The position numbers were made by a program, and so were the translations under genes. DNA of 64,000 nucleotides from Lactifluus volemus (taxonomy: Eukaryota > Basidiomycota > Agaricomycetes > Russulales > Russulaceae): the NCBI GenBank assembly GCA_022376515.1, contig WTXI01000001.1, forward strand, positions 930,001-994,000, in the 5' to 3' direction. Position 1 is the stretch's first letter. Each line of letters begins with the position of its first letter. Below the pieces are notes generated by a model. That model did no database searches. It saw only the letters and a list, made by a program, of their open reading frames with translations, and had not been told where the DNA came from. Of this stretch, positions 32,629-44,614 are shown in pieces.

Positions 32629-33316
32629 TTACTTTCCCTTCTTGGGAGGTTCTGCAGCCTTGATCTTTTTGGTTCCACGGAACTGAGAATGGACAGGTTA
32701 TAAAGGTGGCAACGATTACAACGTGCAAAGCAACGTACCTTCTTTGCGCGATTCTTGCGCTCCTTACGCAGTTTACGGGATGCCTTGTCCTTCTTGGATA
32801 CGAGGCCAGCCTATCGTATAACATGGCTTATGTGTGAGCGAAAAGACACCAGCAACAGGAGGAATGTGTCACTCACCCGCACTAGGCGGTACTTGGGTTC
32901 AAACTTCTTTTGTGATTCCTCATCATCGTAAATTAACGCAAATCCCGTGCTCCGGCCACCACCAAAGTGTGTCTTGAACCCAAAGGGATGACACGATTCT
33001 TGTCAGCCTTGTAGAGCGCCGCGAGCTTCTCAGACAGCTCGGTTCTGGAGATCGGCGGTCGTGATGGGTGAATAACGTCAACGATGAACTGCTTGCGGGA
33101 AAGGAGGCGGTTTGTGGTAAATTTACGAGTGCGGATTGTGACCGGTGCTGAGTTATCCTGCAGAAATAGCGTGTAAGCGTGCGTTGCATGAAAAACAGCA
33201 GTAGCGTCATCCGGGCACAGAGGCACCCATCCAACCCATCCAATGCACATTCTCCCCATAATTTGACGCAGATGCATGATCCTACGCATGATATGCATGA
33301 TGACACTCACTGCCAT
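32629..33316 (-). CDS. RPS24: 40S ribosomal protein eS24
   Basis: This is an essential small-subunit ribosomal protein. Exon 1 holds only ATGGCA. After the intron the protein reads [39 protein letters not shown] and [15 protein letters not shown]. Next come [20 protein letters not shown] and [12 protein letters not shown] (joined by intron), and after a last intron [17 protein letters not shown], ending with TAA at 32629. At about 32982 the frame breaks between RVIP and GFKTHFGGG: a TTT run must be one T longer to read [11 protein letters not shown]. As read, the frame would stop 20 codons later, removing a third of an essential, highly conserved protein. Confidence 0.95.
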
Positions 33317-33522
33317 GGCTTCGTCCTACGATTATTTTATACCTCTGCTTGTGCGGTCTGCAGGACGGACGTGCCGTTTTGTCGATGTTGCTTTTGCGGG
33401 TCTGGAAATTGAATTTGGATCAAAGTCCGTTCGGGCATAGCCGAACCACAGGATCCGGCACGGGTGCTGCTCCCGGAACAGCGACGGCAGGTTTAAGCTG
33501 TATTACTCTCGTCCTATTTATC

Positions 33523-34343
33523 ATGAGCCTGAGTGCCAGCTCGTTTGCACCATATGTAGGTCATTAAATCCTCGTGCGAAAGCGCACAGCACTCACCATA
33601 CCTCCTCTCTTTGCAACTTGAAGACTCCACCCCCCGATGATCCAGGTTATCCGTCCCAACAACAACCTTCCATGTCGTCGTCGCGCTTTGCGCGTTCATG
33701 GTTTCCTACTCAGCCCCCTACCCGGGAAGTAACGTCCTACCAGTCAGGAGGGATTCCGAGCTGGGAGACAGCCATTGCGGGTGGTTCGGGCGCAGATGAG
33801 GAAGTAGGAACCCAGATACACAATCAATGGGAGACACGGTACAATATGCGAGTAGACTTCCTCGCTGCGTGGGCCTACGTCCTTGGACCGGTTTCCGGTG
33901 CGTGCTATCGTCTTCTGTCCTTATATTCTATAATCGCCATTCGATACATTGAGCCCTGATATAGCGTTTTGCATGCTTATCCTTGAGACCCATAACGACT
34001 ACGTCCGATTCCACGGTGCGCCAGTCCTTCTGTGTCCACTGTGTTACTCGATTAAAGATTGTTGTATTAGCGTATCAGTCGGCTTTACTTTCGACCCCTC
34101 TTATTCTTCTGAGAATACTCGCATCACTCTTGCAGCTACCTTCCATCTTGCAGACGTTTCTCACCTTGGTTCTCATTTCTTCCGTAGGCTTCATGTCGTA
34201 CGTCTATCCTGAATCCTCGCGACCTAGCACTAATAGCTCGACATAGATTTCGGGCCCACAATGACGCCTCACGCAATGGATTGTCCCGGTTTTATGTGCC
34301 CTTCATCGGGCCCCTTGCGGAACGCTGGTTAGACGATGAGTAA
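33523..34343 (+). CDS. UPF0132/DUF4870-type multi-pass membrane protein
   Basis: The protein has about 190 residues with four hydrophobic segments. Exon 1 reads MSLSASSFAPY and exon 2 runs TPPPDDPGYPS..FLAAWAYVLGPVS. Exon 3 gives AFCMLILETHNDYVRFH and exon 4 AYQSALLSTPLILLRILASL to LVLISSVGFMS. The last exon is FRAHNDASRNGLSRFYVPFI to ERWLDDE, TAA at 34343. The core N-x2-VRFHAxQS between two helices is the signature of UPF0132 (Tic20-like) proteins. The function is unknown, and the protein is probably in the ER or another endomembrane. All introns join in frame. It is divergent from eS24 with 206 bp between the starts. Confidence 0.8.
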
Positions 34344-34658
34344 CCATTACTGTAATTAATGGTTGTACCACCAGGTATTCACCAGACTTGATTATTGGAT
34401 GCAACAAACTGACAACTCTTCTCCCCGCAGATCACTTCGCGGTATTTTGGAGACGTGCAGAAGTGCAAATGAGACCAGAAACAGCGGCTAGACATTGACT
34501 CTCACCATAGCAATGCAATGACAAAACAAAAACCAATTACAGATCAACTAGAGCTACATGAACACGCGCCTGCGTACAGTACGATGGTGCATAGATATCA
34601 ATGGGGTTAGTGTGTGGAGCGGGAAGCTGTGGTATCTCAAACACATAGGCAAACCACA

Positions 34659-35599
34659 TCAGCACTTGAGCAACTGACACGCCACCTGGCCATATTCCTC
34701 ACTGAGCTCAGCGAGCATTGGCTGGAGAGAGTCGAGAAGAACGTCTGTGAGGCTCTTGGTGTCATTGAGCAACTCGTCTATAATGCACTTGATGTCGTAG
34801 ACGACTGGTGAGGGTCAGTCAGGATACAATGCAGTATAAGTGGTAACAACGACGACGCACTCGGGCCAAGAATCGGTCCTAATAACGGAAAACAACGAAG
34901 TAATTCGGCGATGGCTTTGATGATATCCTTGTGAAAGTTAAGTATCTCTTTGACAAGCGTTTCGAGGTGGTTGTGTTGGTCGTAAGAGGCGAGGCCTTTC
35001 TCAGTGCGTGAGCGATCCATGGTTGTTTTGAAGCCGCGCGAATTAGTGTGGAAGGCCGTAAGCGCAGAGGCACAACCCTGTTCAATCATTGAGGAATCGC
35101 TCTGACTTGAACAGGACGCTTGAGAAGAATATGCAGAATATTCCTCTGCACGCATCGACCCTGCTTAGTGGTAACGAAAGAAGGATACAGAGTACGCACT
35201 AATCTTTTGAGTGTTTTCATACGCCTTGGAGCAATAGCCATCAAGAATGGAGATGTAGTCCACGTTGGTAACGGCGTTGACGTTGCCACTCCGACTGTAT
35301 GCGCCTGCGATTACTTTTGGCTCTGGATGGGTGGATCCAGAGAACGAGTAGTACGAGCGGTTTGAATGATTAGAGATAATGTCACGAGGCCCAATATCGT
35401 TAGCTTTTGAGTTCAAATTCTTGAACTTGAGAGCCGAGAGGGAGCGTCCTGAGACATAATGCACAGACATAGTCTGGGGGGGGAAAGGATATGAAATAGG
35501 CTTCGCAAGCGCGGAGTATGAGAGTGTAGATGGAATTGCTATCAAAGCGACAGTTACGGCATGTACAGAGACGAAGAGTATTTGATAGACGCTGGGCAT
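34659..35599 (-). CDS. Secreted protein of unknown function
   Basis: I do not recognise the family. The start MPSVYQILFVSVHAVTVALI is a typical signal peptide with cleavage likely after LSYSALA. The mature part begins Lys/Pro-poor and Ser-rich (YVSGRSLSALKFK). After an intron it continues helical and Cys-containing (ASCSSQSDSSMIEQGCASAL, FHKDIIKAIAELLRCFPLLG). The last exon has YDIKCIIDELLNDT and VACQLLKC with TGA at 34659. Cysteines are scattered, and no enzyme motif is visible. A CACGTG box lies 200 bp upstream. Such lineage-specific secreted helical proteins are common in Agaricomycetes. An effector or surface role would be speculation. Confidence 0.65.
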
Positions 35600-35798
35600 C
35601 CTAGGTGCAGAATTCGAAGTTGCTTGTACGACGGAGAAAATAGACGGCGCGTCAAGCGCTTTGAAGAAGGCGGCGTCAAAGAAGGAGTTAAAAGGAAAGA
35701 ATGAAGGATGGAATATGAACAGATGTTCCCGACTTAAATGGTGTGTTCGTCTGTATTTGTCCGTCGACCAAATAAACGCCGCGTACTAGGGCGCTAGT

Positions 35799-35804
35799 CA
35801 CGTG
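35799..35804. promoter_or_regulatory. CACGTG E-box
   Basis: This site lies 200 bp upstream of the secreted-protein start codon, in the 465 bp gap before the CPL1-like gene. A TATATAAAG sequence at about 35881 in the same gap is oriented to the plus strand, for which no gene was found. Confidence 0.3.
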
Positions 35805-36064
35805 TTAAACATGCCAGATTACTGTATGACCAATAACAATAACGAGAGTGAAATGACGTATGAAAGCGAGCTAGCGCGCGTATATAAAGTCCTGAAATCA
35901 AAGTCCAAGAAAGTTCGAATATGAATATGCCACTGGCACTTTGATGCCTAGAGTGGAATACATGCAGTATGGTTACTTGCGAGTTTGTAGCCAGCCATGC
36001 AATGCAATTATAGACTGTTCAAAATCCCGCTCAGCCAGTATGAATAGGGACGGCCGTTGTACGT

Positions 36065-36817
36065 TCAAGTCAACACACCGATGCAACGGCCAGCTTTGCA
36101 TCCTACATTCCAGGCGCTACGAATGCTTGTACAATCTTGACCCGTACCGACTGAGGGGCATCCTCCGCATGACCGGAGATCGTGCTTGGTATCAACGCAT
36201 TCGTAGTCCGAGAAAAGATACTGAGCTCCGACGACAGGGCAAGTGGTCAGGTCATCAGGGCACAAATTGTTGGCGCTAACTTTCTGAGTACGCTTCTTCC
36301 GACCGTGACTACCGTGGCCATGAGAAGCTTGAGGAGGTTGCTGATTGCGACGAGTTGGCACTGGTTGACACTTGTAGTTCCCAGAAATCCATTCCCACCC
36401 AGGAGAACATTTAGAGGGCTGGGGGGATTGGATGGACCGCCATGCGGAAGGCAGCAGGATATAGGGTCATACCCGTATACGAGAGAAAAGGTTGAATGAC
36501 ATGACTGTCATCAGCGAAGAGACTCCCTACCAGAATCCATCATCGGCGCATTCGGAAGGGCCGCTGAGGAGGGTGGCAGAACAACAATTCTCTCCCTCAT
36601 CCCACTGGTGGCCGTTATGATAAGTTCGGTTACTCTGGGGAGGGGCGGTGGGGAGGCAATATGACTTGTCTGTGGGATAACATATGATCAATCTTCCTAA
36701 CGCCATGTGCACATCAGAACACACCATTAGACCAGTTATCGACGGTAGATACAGGACAGCTTTTTCCGGGACTACAGTACTCGAAGAGAAAAGTGAACAG
36801 GCGCATTTTGACAGTAC
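36065..36817 (-). CDS. CPL1-like Cys-rich secreted protein, frame disturbed
   Basis: The C-terminal half is clearly the CPL1-like domain of fungal secreted proteins: NLCPDDLTTCPVVG, YECVDTKHDLRSCGG, GQDCTSIRSAWNVGCKAGRC. Upstream is a Pro/His-rich linker (QPPQASHGHGSHGRKKR) and a Cys/Trp repeat CSPGWEWISGNYKC. The N terminus looks like a signal peptide (MRLFTFL followed by SSSTVVPEKAVLYLPS). At least three places need a base restored to read through: near the signal peptide (about 36795), before KCSPGWEW (about 36418), and after RCIGVLT (about 36065). As read, the last frame stops at 36065, short of the last Cys of the domain. It is either an error-rich stretch or a true pseudogene. Known CPL1 of Cryptococcus is a secreted virulence-related protein, but no such role is implied here. 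Confidence 0.6.
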
Positions 36818-37233
36818 ACCATCGACTCCCGGCGGCATCGAGGGACTCTGCGGGACTGTCGTTGGCGCACAGCAGCACTTTTTCTCGTACCAGGAACTCG
36901 GCTACTTTATGGATCGTATTATTGACACTCGCGCAGCGGAGTCGCGATGCAAAGCCTCGTACTGAGGATGCCGGAGATGACAGTGCACTCACGAATTGAA
37001 ATGGAACAGTATGAGTTTGTCTCAATCTCTCGACGATAGACAACGTCGTACCAATCAATACATCATACTGCTACAGTATCGCTATGGGTTATGAGGACTA
37101 AGCAATGTCGCTGACAACAACGTCGGCATTTCCCTAGTTTGAAATAGAGCCGGATTATTCCGACGTATACAGTAAGTTCCGGGACGGGGGAACTCCCAAC
37201 CAAAACTCACTCTACGTGAATCAGCATTCACTT

Positions 37234-39250
<2,017 letters not shown>

Positions 39251-40087
39251 GTAGAGTAGGGACCCGATATCAGTGATACGCTGCTTGCGCCCGTGCCTCC
39301 TTGCTAGCACGTTGATGGATACCTACAATACAGGATATTTGTCTGCTTCTCATTCCAATCACAATAGAGTTCGCAATCAACCAACTCACCCGACTTCAGA
39401 CTCGGCGGCAGTACTTGATTCAGTCGTTGGCAGACCCAAGGTATGGTCTCGACAATGCTGTTCTCGTGAATTAATCGCTACCTCATACCACTTCGTCTAT
39501 CATCCACGTCGATGACAAGGGTGAGAGTAACGTTTCTGGGGGGCTGTCCATACCAAGAACACTGAAGAATTGGAAAATGACCCTATTTTATTACAGCCAT
39601 CATCATGTTTCTATCAGAAAAAAAAGGATAGTAACCTGTGAGAGAAAAATGAACCATTGTTGCGTTTTATTCTTCGTGACTAGTTCGCGAATAAGCTAGT
39701 GCAAATGTTGGGCGAAGCACTCTGGTTGAGACCTCTATTCTTGTGTTGACAGCCATATCGGAATCATTTTACAACAACCACGAAGTTATCTCCTACTCCA
39801 CCTCGCGCTCCGCTTTCGATGTGGCATCAGGTACACCCTCTCTAAGATAAGCGGATCAGCGCCTGCGAGGCCCTCGGTAGAGTGTCAATCTGCATATGCA
39901 TACAGACGTGTAGCCATTGTATGCCTCGTAGAGTTCGGCAGCACAAGCACACCCCGAGGGACGATGCAGTGAGGTATCAATGGAGACGCACCTTAAAACT
40001 CGGCGTTATCCGATTACGACTAGTATTTCCCACGGTTTGACCTGCATAGGGCTAATTAGGCAAATAAGGATCACAACTGCTCACAAA
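39251..40087 (+). other. Intergenic region with an unassigned short reading frame
   Basis: 837 bp separate LPD1 and NIP7. At 39366-39470 one frame reads EFAINQLTRLQTRRQYLIQS then LADPRYGLDNAVLVN before TAA, a helical pattern that looks more protein-like than the rest. I could not find an upstream exon with a GT donor, so no gene is called. The remainder shows nothing recognisable. Confidence 0.3.
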
Positions 40088-40896
40088 ATGCGCCCGTTGA
40101 CAGAAGACGAGAACAAGGCAGTGTTCGAAAAACTTGCCAATTACATTGTGCGTACCTTGTAACCCCTGATCCGTTGATTCTTATTCGTCTTATGTCCAAG
40201 GGTAAAAACCTTGTGCATCTTGTGGACAGACAGGACGATGCACATTGCTTTCGTCTGCACAAGGGCCGAGTTTACTATGTCTCTGAGGCCTCGATGCGAC
40301 TCAGCATCTCGGTAGCTCGACCTAACCTTGTCAGCTTAGGCACTTGCCTTGGAAAGTTCAGCAAATCGGGAAAATTTAAATTACACATAACATCTCTGGA
40401 CTATCTCGCACAATACGCGAAATATAAAGTAAGTTTTAGGTCCATCTCCTGCAACTCCTGTCACAAACGGCCATAATGAGGTATGGATAAAACCCAACGG
40501 CGAAATGCCTTTCCTATACGGTAACCACGTCCTCAAGGCACACCTGGGCCGTATTACCGAGGACACACCAGAGCATCAGGGTGTTGTTGTGTATAGCATG
40601 AGTGATGTTCCATTGGTAACCGAAATCCAATTTCATACCATCTGCCGATTTCACTATTGTCTATGCAGGGTTTCGGAGTCACGTCGCGGTCAACAGTGGA
40701 CACACGAAAACTGGACCCGACAGCGATCGTTGTGTTCCACCAAGCGTGGGTAATTTGCTAATATTGTCTCTCTTTGCTTAACATTTCAATCACTTCAGGG
40801 ATGTCGGAGAGTACCTCCGTGACGAGGTGAGCGGTCACCAACCAAATCAGTCTCGACTTGACCTTTTTTTTTTTTGTCAGGATACGTTATTTTAAC
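40088..40896 (+). CDS. NIP7: 60S ribosome biogenesis factor Nip7
   Basis: Nip7 is a pre-60S assembly factor with a C-terminal PUA RNA-binding domain. It is needed for 27S pre-rRNA processing. The protein reads [20 protein letters not shown], after an intron [58 protein letters not shown], then [20 protein letters not shown] (PUA), [18 protein letters not shown] and [19 protein letters not shown]. Five introns join in frame, with the last exon only DTLF. The length of about 180 residues is exactly that of the family. Confidence 0.96.
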
Positions 40897-40933
40897 TAGA
40901 GATTGTGTAATGTACATGATATAGTAATTTTAG

Positions 40934-40941
40934 TCACGTGA
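40934..40941. promoter_or_regulatory. TCACGTGA palindrome upstream of SEC39
   Basis: This eight-base palindrome lies 84 bp before the SEC39 ATG, in the 128 bp gap after NIP7. The same palindrome occurs before VPS18. A bHLH factor is the likely binder, by analogy with CACGTG sites. This is inference only. Confidence 0.4.
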
Positions 40942-41024
40942 TTAGTGCACCGCCTCACCGCGGCGCGTCCTCAGCTTGTCATGTTTGCAGCAGCACAAAA
41001 AGCCCAAACCGGCATCCCTTCTCC

Positions 41025-44000
41025 ATGACGTTGAACGAACAAGATCTCTGTCAAAAGTGGATAGACCTCTCTGATGATGAACTCGATATATCAGCAATTA
41101 ATGACACTCTTGGCGTTATCACAGACAACCTTTGGGTTGTAGCCGCCGTCTTAGACAGAGTAATCGACGACCCTGCTCGATTGAACGTCCTCCTCGACTT
41201 GGCGCTCAAGAGATCAGAAAGTTCAGTAGAGCGACTGCGGAACTCGTTTGTATTACAGGACACACAGGAGAAGCCCGCCATTGGTGCACAAGACTCGTCA
41301 TCCGTCGACAATGAAATGATTTCCTACTTCCAAGAGAATCCATCAGACGCGCAAAGTTGCCAACTTCGATCCATTCTTCTCGACAGAAAGGATAGAGTCG
41401 ATACATTCATGGAGATTTGCATGACAACCACAGGGCCTCATAATGAATCTCTGGAGGTGGAGGATGATCCTTGGGTTGATGCCGCAGATGCGGAAGGCGA
41501 TCAACAACCGCCTCCAGGCACTCCCCCATTAGCCTTATCCACATTCCTCTCAAATAATCTTGTAGACACGGCCTGTCTACTCGCCGCGACGGAATCATTT
41601 GGACCCCTTCAAGTCTTGTTCAAGCGGCATGGCAACGCCCTCTGGCGTTTCCGACTCTCCATTCTTACATGTGTTCCTGCGCACGTCCCCCCCTCCTACT
41701 ACCAAGAAATTCTACCCAAGCTCGATCTCTCTCTCGATGTGGAGTATAAACCACAAGTACCAGCCTGGAGAGCGGAATTGGATTGGGCTGAACACCCAAG
41801 GGTACAAGCAGCCTTAGCTGTTTCCGGCCATGCTGTCCCACAGAAGCCCCCCTTATCCAATCTCGAGGAAGCACCCCGGCCAATGTCATCGCAAGAGCTT
41901 TCCGCTTGGTATCGACAACGAGCCTACACTATCCTTAATTCGACTGGAATGGTGGACATAGCTCTTTTGACGGCACAGCATGCCGTTTCTCAAGGCATTC
42001 CCGGGGTTGATGAACTCGGGGAGGACCTGAGCCTCCTCTCCCGGCTTGTTTATGACGCCCAAGCTGCCGCTGAAGATGGACCCGAGGAGGACTGGACGCT
42101 TGAACAGTGGAAAAGCATGGATTCATTGGCTGTCGTTCGCGCATTGCTCGCCCTTTCCACTCCCAAGACTATAATCGCCGATATTCGAAAGTTTGTCTCA
42201 CCTTATCTCTTCGTTTTGGAGTCGCGCGCAGAACGTGCTGGCGACCCCAATCCAAACCTCACCTCACAATTGCTCAACGACTTTGTGCTGAGAGCGCCGT
42301 TAGAAATGGTGGCTCGCATTTTTGAAGAGTCCAAGCCCACACTACCATCAAGTCGGCGCTTAATTCCAGACGACGAAGACATGGCGCGACTTGCTCTCGC
42401 CTGTTTGTACGGCAGTGACAGCCTCGACCAGTGGCATGTCATGAGCCAAATATTTGAGTGTCTTCCGGCCTGGAATGGGCCTTCTGGTGATGAGGATTCT
42501 GAGGACACAGTGAAAATGACAATTGCTTCACTGGGAACTTTTGTTACACCTACGACAGCGACGCCGAAATGCACACCTTCCGATCTCTTTCTATTTTTCC
42601 GGCCACTACCATTACCGTCATTATCTCATGCCTTGGACATCTTAGATGTGCATCTGGAGTCTGGGGAGATTCTCTCGAGATGGGAGGCTCCTGCTCCCTT
42701 GCGCTGGTTCCTACAGAGCGCTAACGACAAGAGTAGCCAGCGCGCACGAGCTGTCCGCATGGCACGGCGCCTCGGCGCAGATGGCACATTACATAGCCAG
42801 GACGAATGGGAATGGTTGTTAGAAGATATGCTGAAGTTGTCTCGTACCAACGACAACGGCCTGCAAAGCGCCTTTGGGCTTCTATCACAGGCAGAAATCC
42901 TCAGCATCTTTCTCAATGGTCTTCTCAGTACTGGGCGTAAGTGTCCTTCCCCTTTGTCCCTGGGCTGTAGATTAACCTATATCCCTTGCAGAGTTGGATA
43001 TTGCCAAGAGTTTATTACAAAGCAAAAAGTCTGCGTTCTCCATGAATGATCAAGCGCTTGAAGAAATCTGCTTGACGTCTTCACGGGAATTTTATGACAA
43101 CGCTAGCTCAGGCAATTACAAGTTCGGCGACATGAAGCTCGCTTACGACTGGTATGTTAAATGCCTACCTTCTTTTTCGGCACTAGCTCAACCTGTTTCC
43201 TAGCTTGTCGATTCCATCGCGTACTGAGACAGTCATCCGTGAGCAAGAGTTCATCGAAGCTACTTCTCGCATCACGTCATTCAACGTAGAGACGCGCCCT
43301 GGTGTTCCTTTGTCGCCCATCGAGATCCGCCTCACAAAGGACCGTCTGTCGTTGGTCTCTCGTGTGCTTTCGAGCAACAACGACGCCTACAAGTACAAAG
43401 AAGTTATCCTCGATCTAGTCGACAAGCTTGGTTTTCGAGGCGACAATGTTGCTCGGGTGAAAGCGTTGGCCATGATAGCGGACACTGCCCTCCAGGCAGA
43501 GGACTTCGCGCGAGCTTTCGAAACGAGCGAGACGATGATCAGTACGGTATCCCAACTGTGCTCATCGCCAGATATACCACAAGCTCAGCTACACGACGCG
43601 AAGGAAGTCTGCTGGGTGTCCTGCTTCCAGCTCGGACGTCAACCCGAGTTCCCCGACGTATCTAAAAAGCTCCAACTTTTAGCCCACGCGCTCGAATTTT
43701 GTCCCCCCGACCGACTCACCGAGATCCTTACGGCCTGGCGCCGTCTCGAAAAGGAAGACGTCGACCAGCGCGTCGAAGTCGATTCCGACCGTCGACCTGG
43801 TCTCGCCGCTACTTCCACGCAACGTCGACAGAACAACCGTCAGCCAGGAGTTCCCGTACGGTCTCTTGCATCCAGGCTACAGAACATACACCTTCCTACG
43901 TCCCCCCTCGTGATGGCGGATGGCGCGGCTATCGCAGACACCTTCAGCCGCGTCGCCTCCAAGTTCCCTTTCTCCTCTAAGAGTCGGCCACAGGTACAAC

Positions 44001-44146
44001 CAGCCCAGTCCGAAGGTAACAGTCGAAGCCCCTCTCGTGGCGATGGTGCCGGCTGGCCATCGTTGGATAGGGAAGATGTTTCTGCACAGGCCTCTAGGGC
44101 GTTACAGAAGGGCATCGGTTGGCTTATCGGCGCGCCGGACGAGTAA
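41025..44146 (+). CDS. SEC39: Sec39-domain protein, Dsl1/NZR ER tethering complex
   Basis: Sec39 is a subunit of the Dsl1 tethering complex, which captures COPI vesicles at the ER. It is the fungal counterpart of NBAS. A long helical protein (about 1000 residues) is carried mostly by one exon, starting MTLNEQDLCQKWIDLSDDEL. Landmarks are NLWVVAAVLDRVIDDPARL, WRFRLSILTCVPAHVPPSYY, YRQRAYTILNSTGMVDIAL, FVLRAPLEMVARIFEESKPT and GLLSTGQLDIAKSLL across an intron at about 42940-42992. After a second intron (about 43153-43203) it continues LSIPSRTETVIREQEFIEA, VSRVLSSNNDAYKYKEVIL and AKEVCWVSCFQLGRQPEF. The tail is Ser/Pro/Gln-rich, ending in a short helix (ALQKGIGWLIGAPDE). ATG at 41025 is the first in frame, since the frame reaches upstream only through non-ATG codons. 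Confidence 0.87.
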
Positions 44147-44614
44147 TTAGGTGTCAGGGCTGTGTGGGTAGAGTGAGTTTTTAACCTACCAAGTATGCAA
44201 GAGTAGCACTATATATCATGCGCTTTTGTGCACCTACGAAGATGCCTTACATAGGATGGACTCACACATCAATGGAAAGGAGACGAAGTGAGGGTTCGCG
44301 GTTGCGTGCTTGTACTAGTAAGGTAATTTACATTACAATGAGTGCAAGCTCCGGGTAGGGAGAGAAACCCGAGGTATACAACTACAATGACGCATGAAAG
44401 GAGGGGAAGTGATCACAACGTCGCACAAGAGAGACTCCATGTAATCCCTAGTACAAAACAAATCGAAGAAAAAAAGGCGCGGGAGGTTGTTATAGAACGA
44501 AATAGGTGTCGACAGAGGGTGGAGGGGAGGAGGGTGAAGAAACGAGTGATAACGTGAGCCAAAATAGTCATAACGATAGGGTAGGTTGAACCAAAAGTTG
44601 AAAATCAAGATAAA
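44147..44614. other. Convergent 3' region
   Basis: 467 bp lie between the ends of SEC39 (plus) and the orphan gene (minus). The region is purine-biased toward its right side and presumably holds both 3' UTRs. Nothing else was seen. Confidence 0.35.

Noticed and set aside
35941..36279. Plus-strand frame preceded by a TATATAAAG sequence
   Set aside because: It is the antisense of the conserved CPL1-like domain on the minus strand, so it is treated as a shadow.
39312..39520. Short plus-strand frame after LPD1
   Set aside because: A protein-like stretch is visible, but no start exon with a proper donor could be joined, so it is left unassigned.
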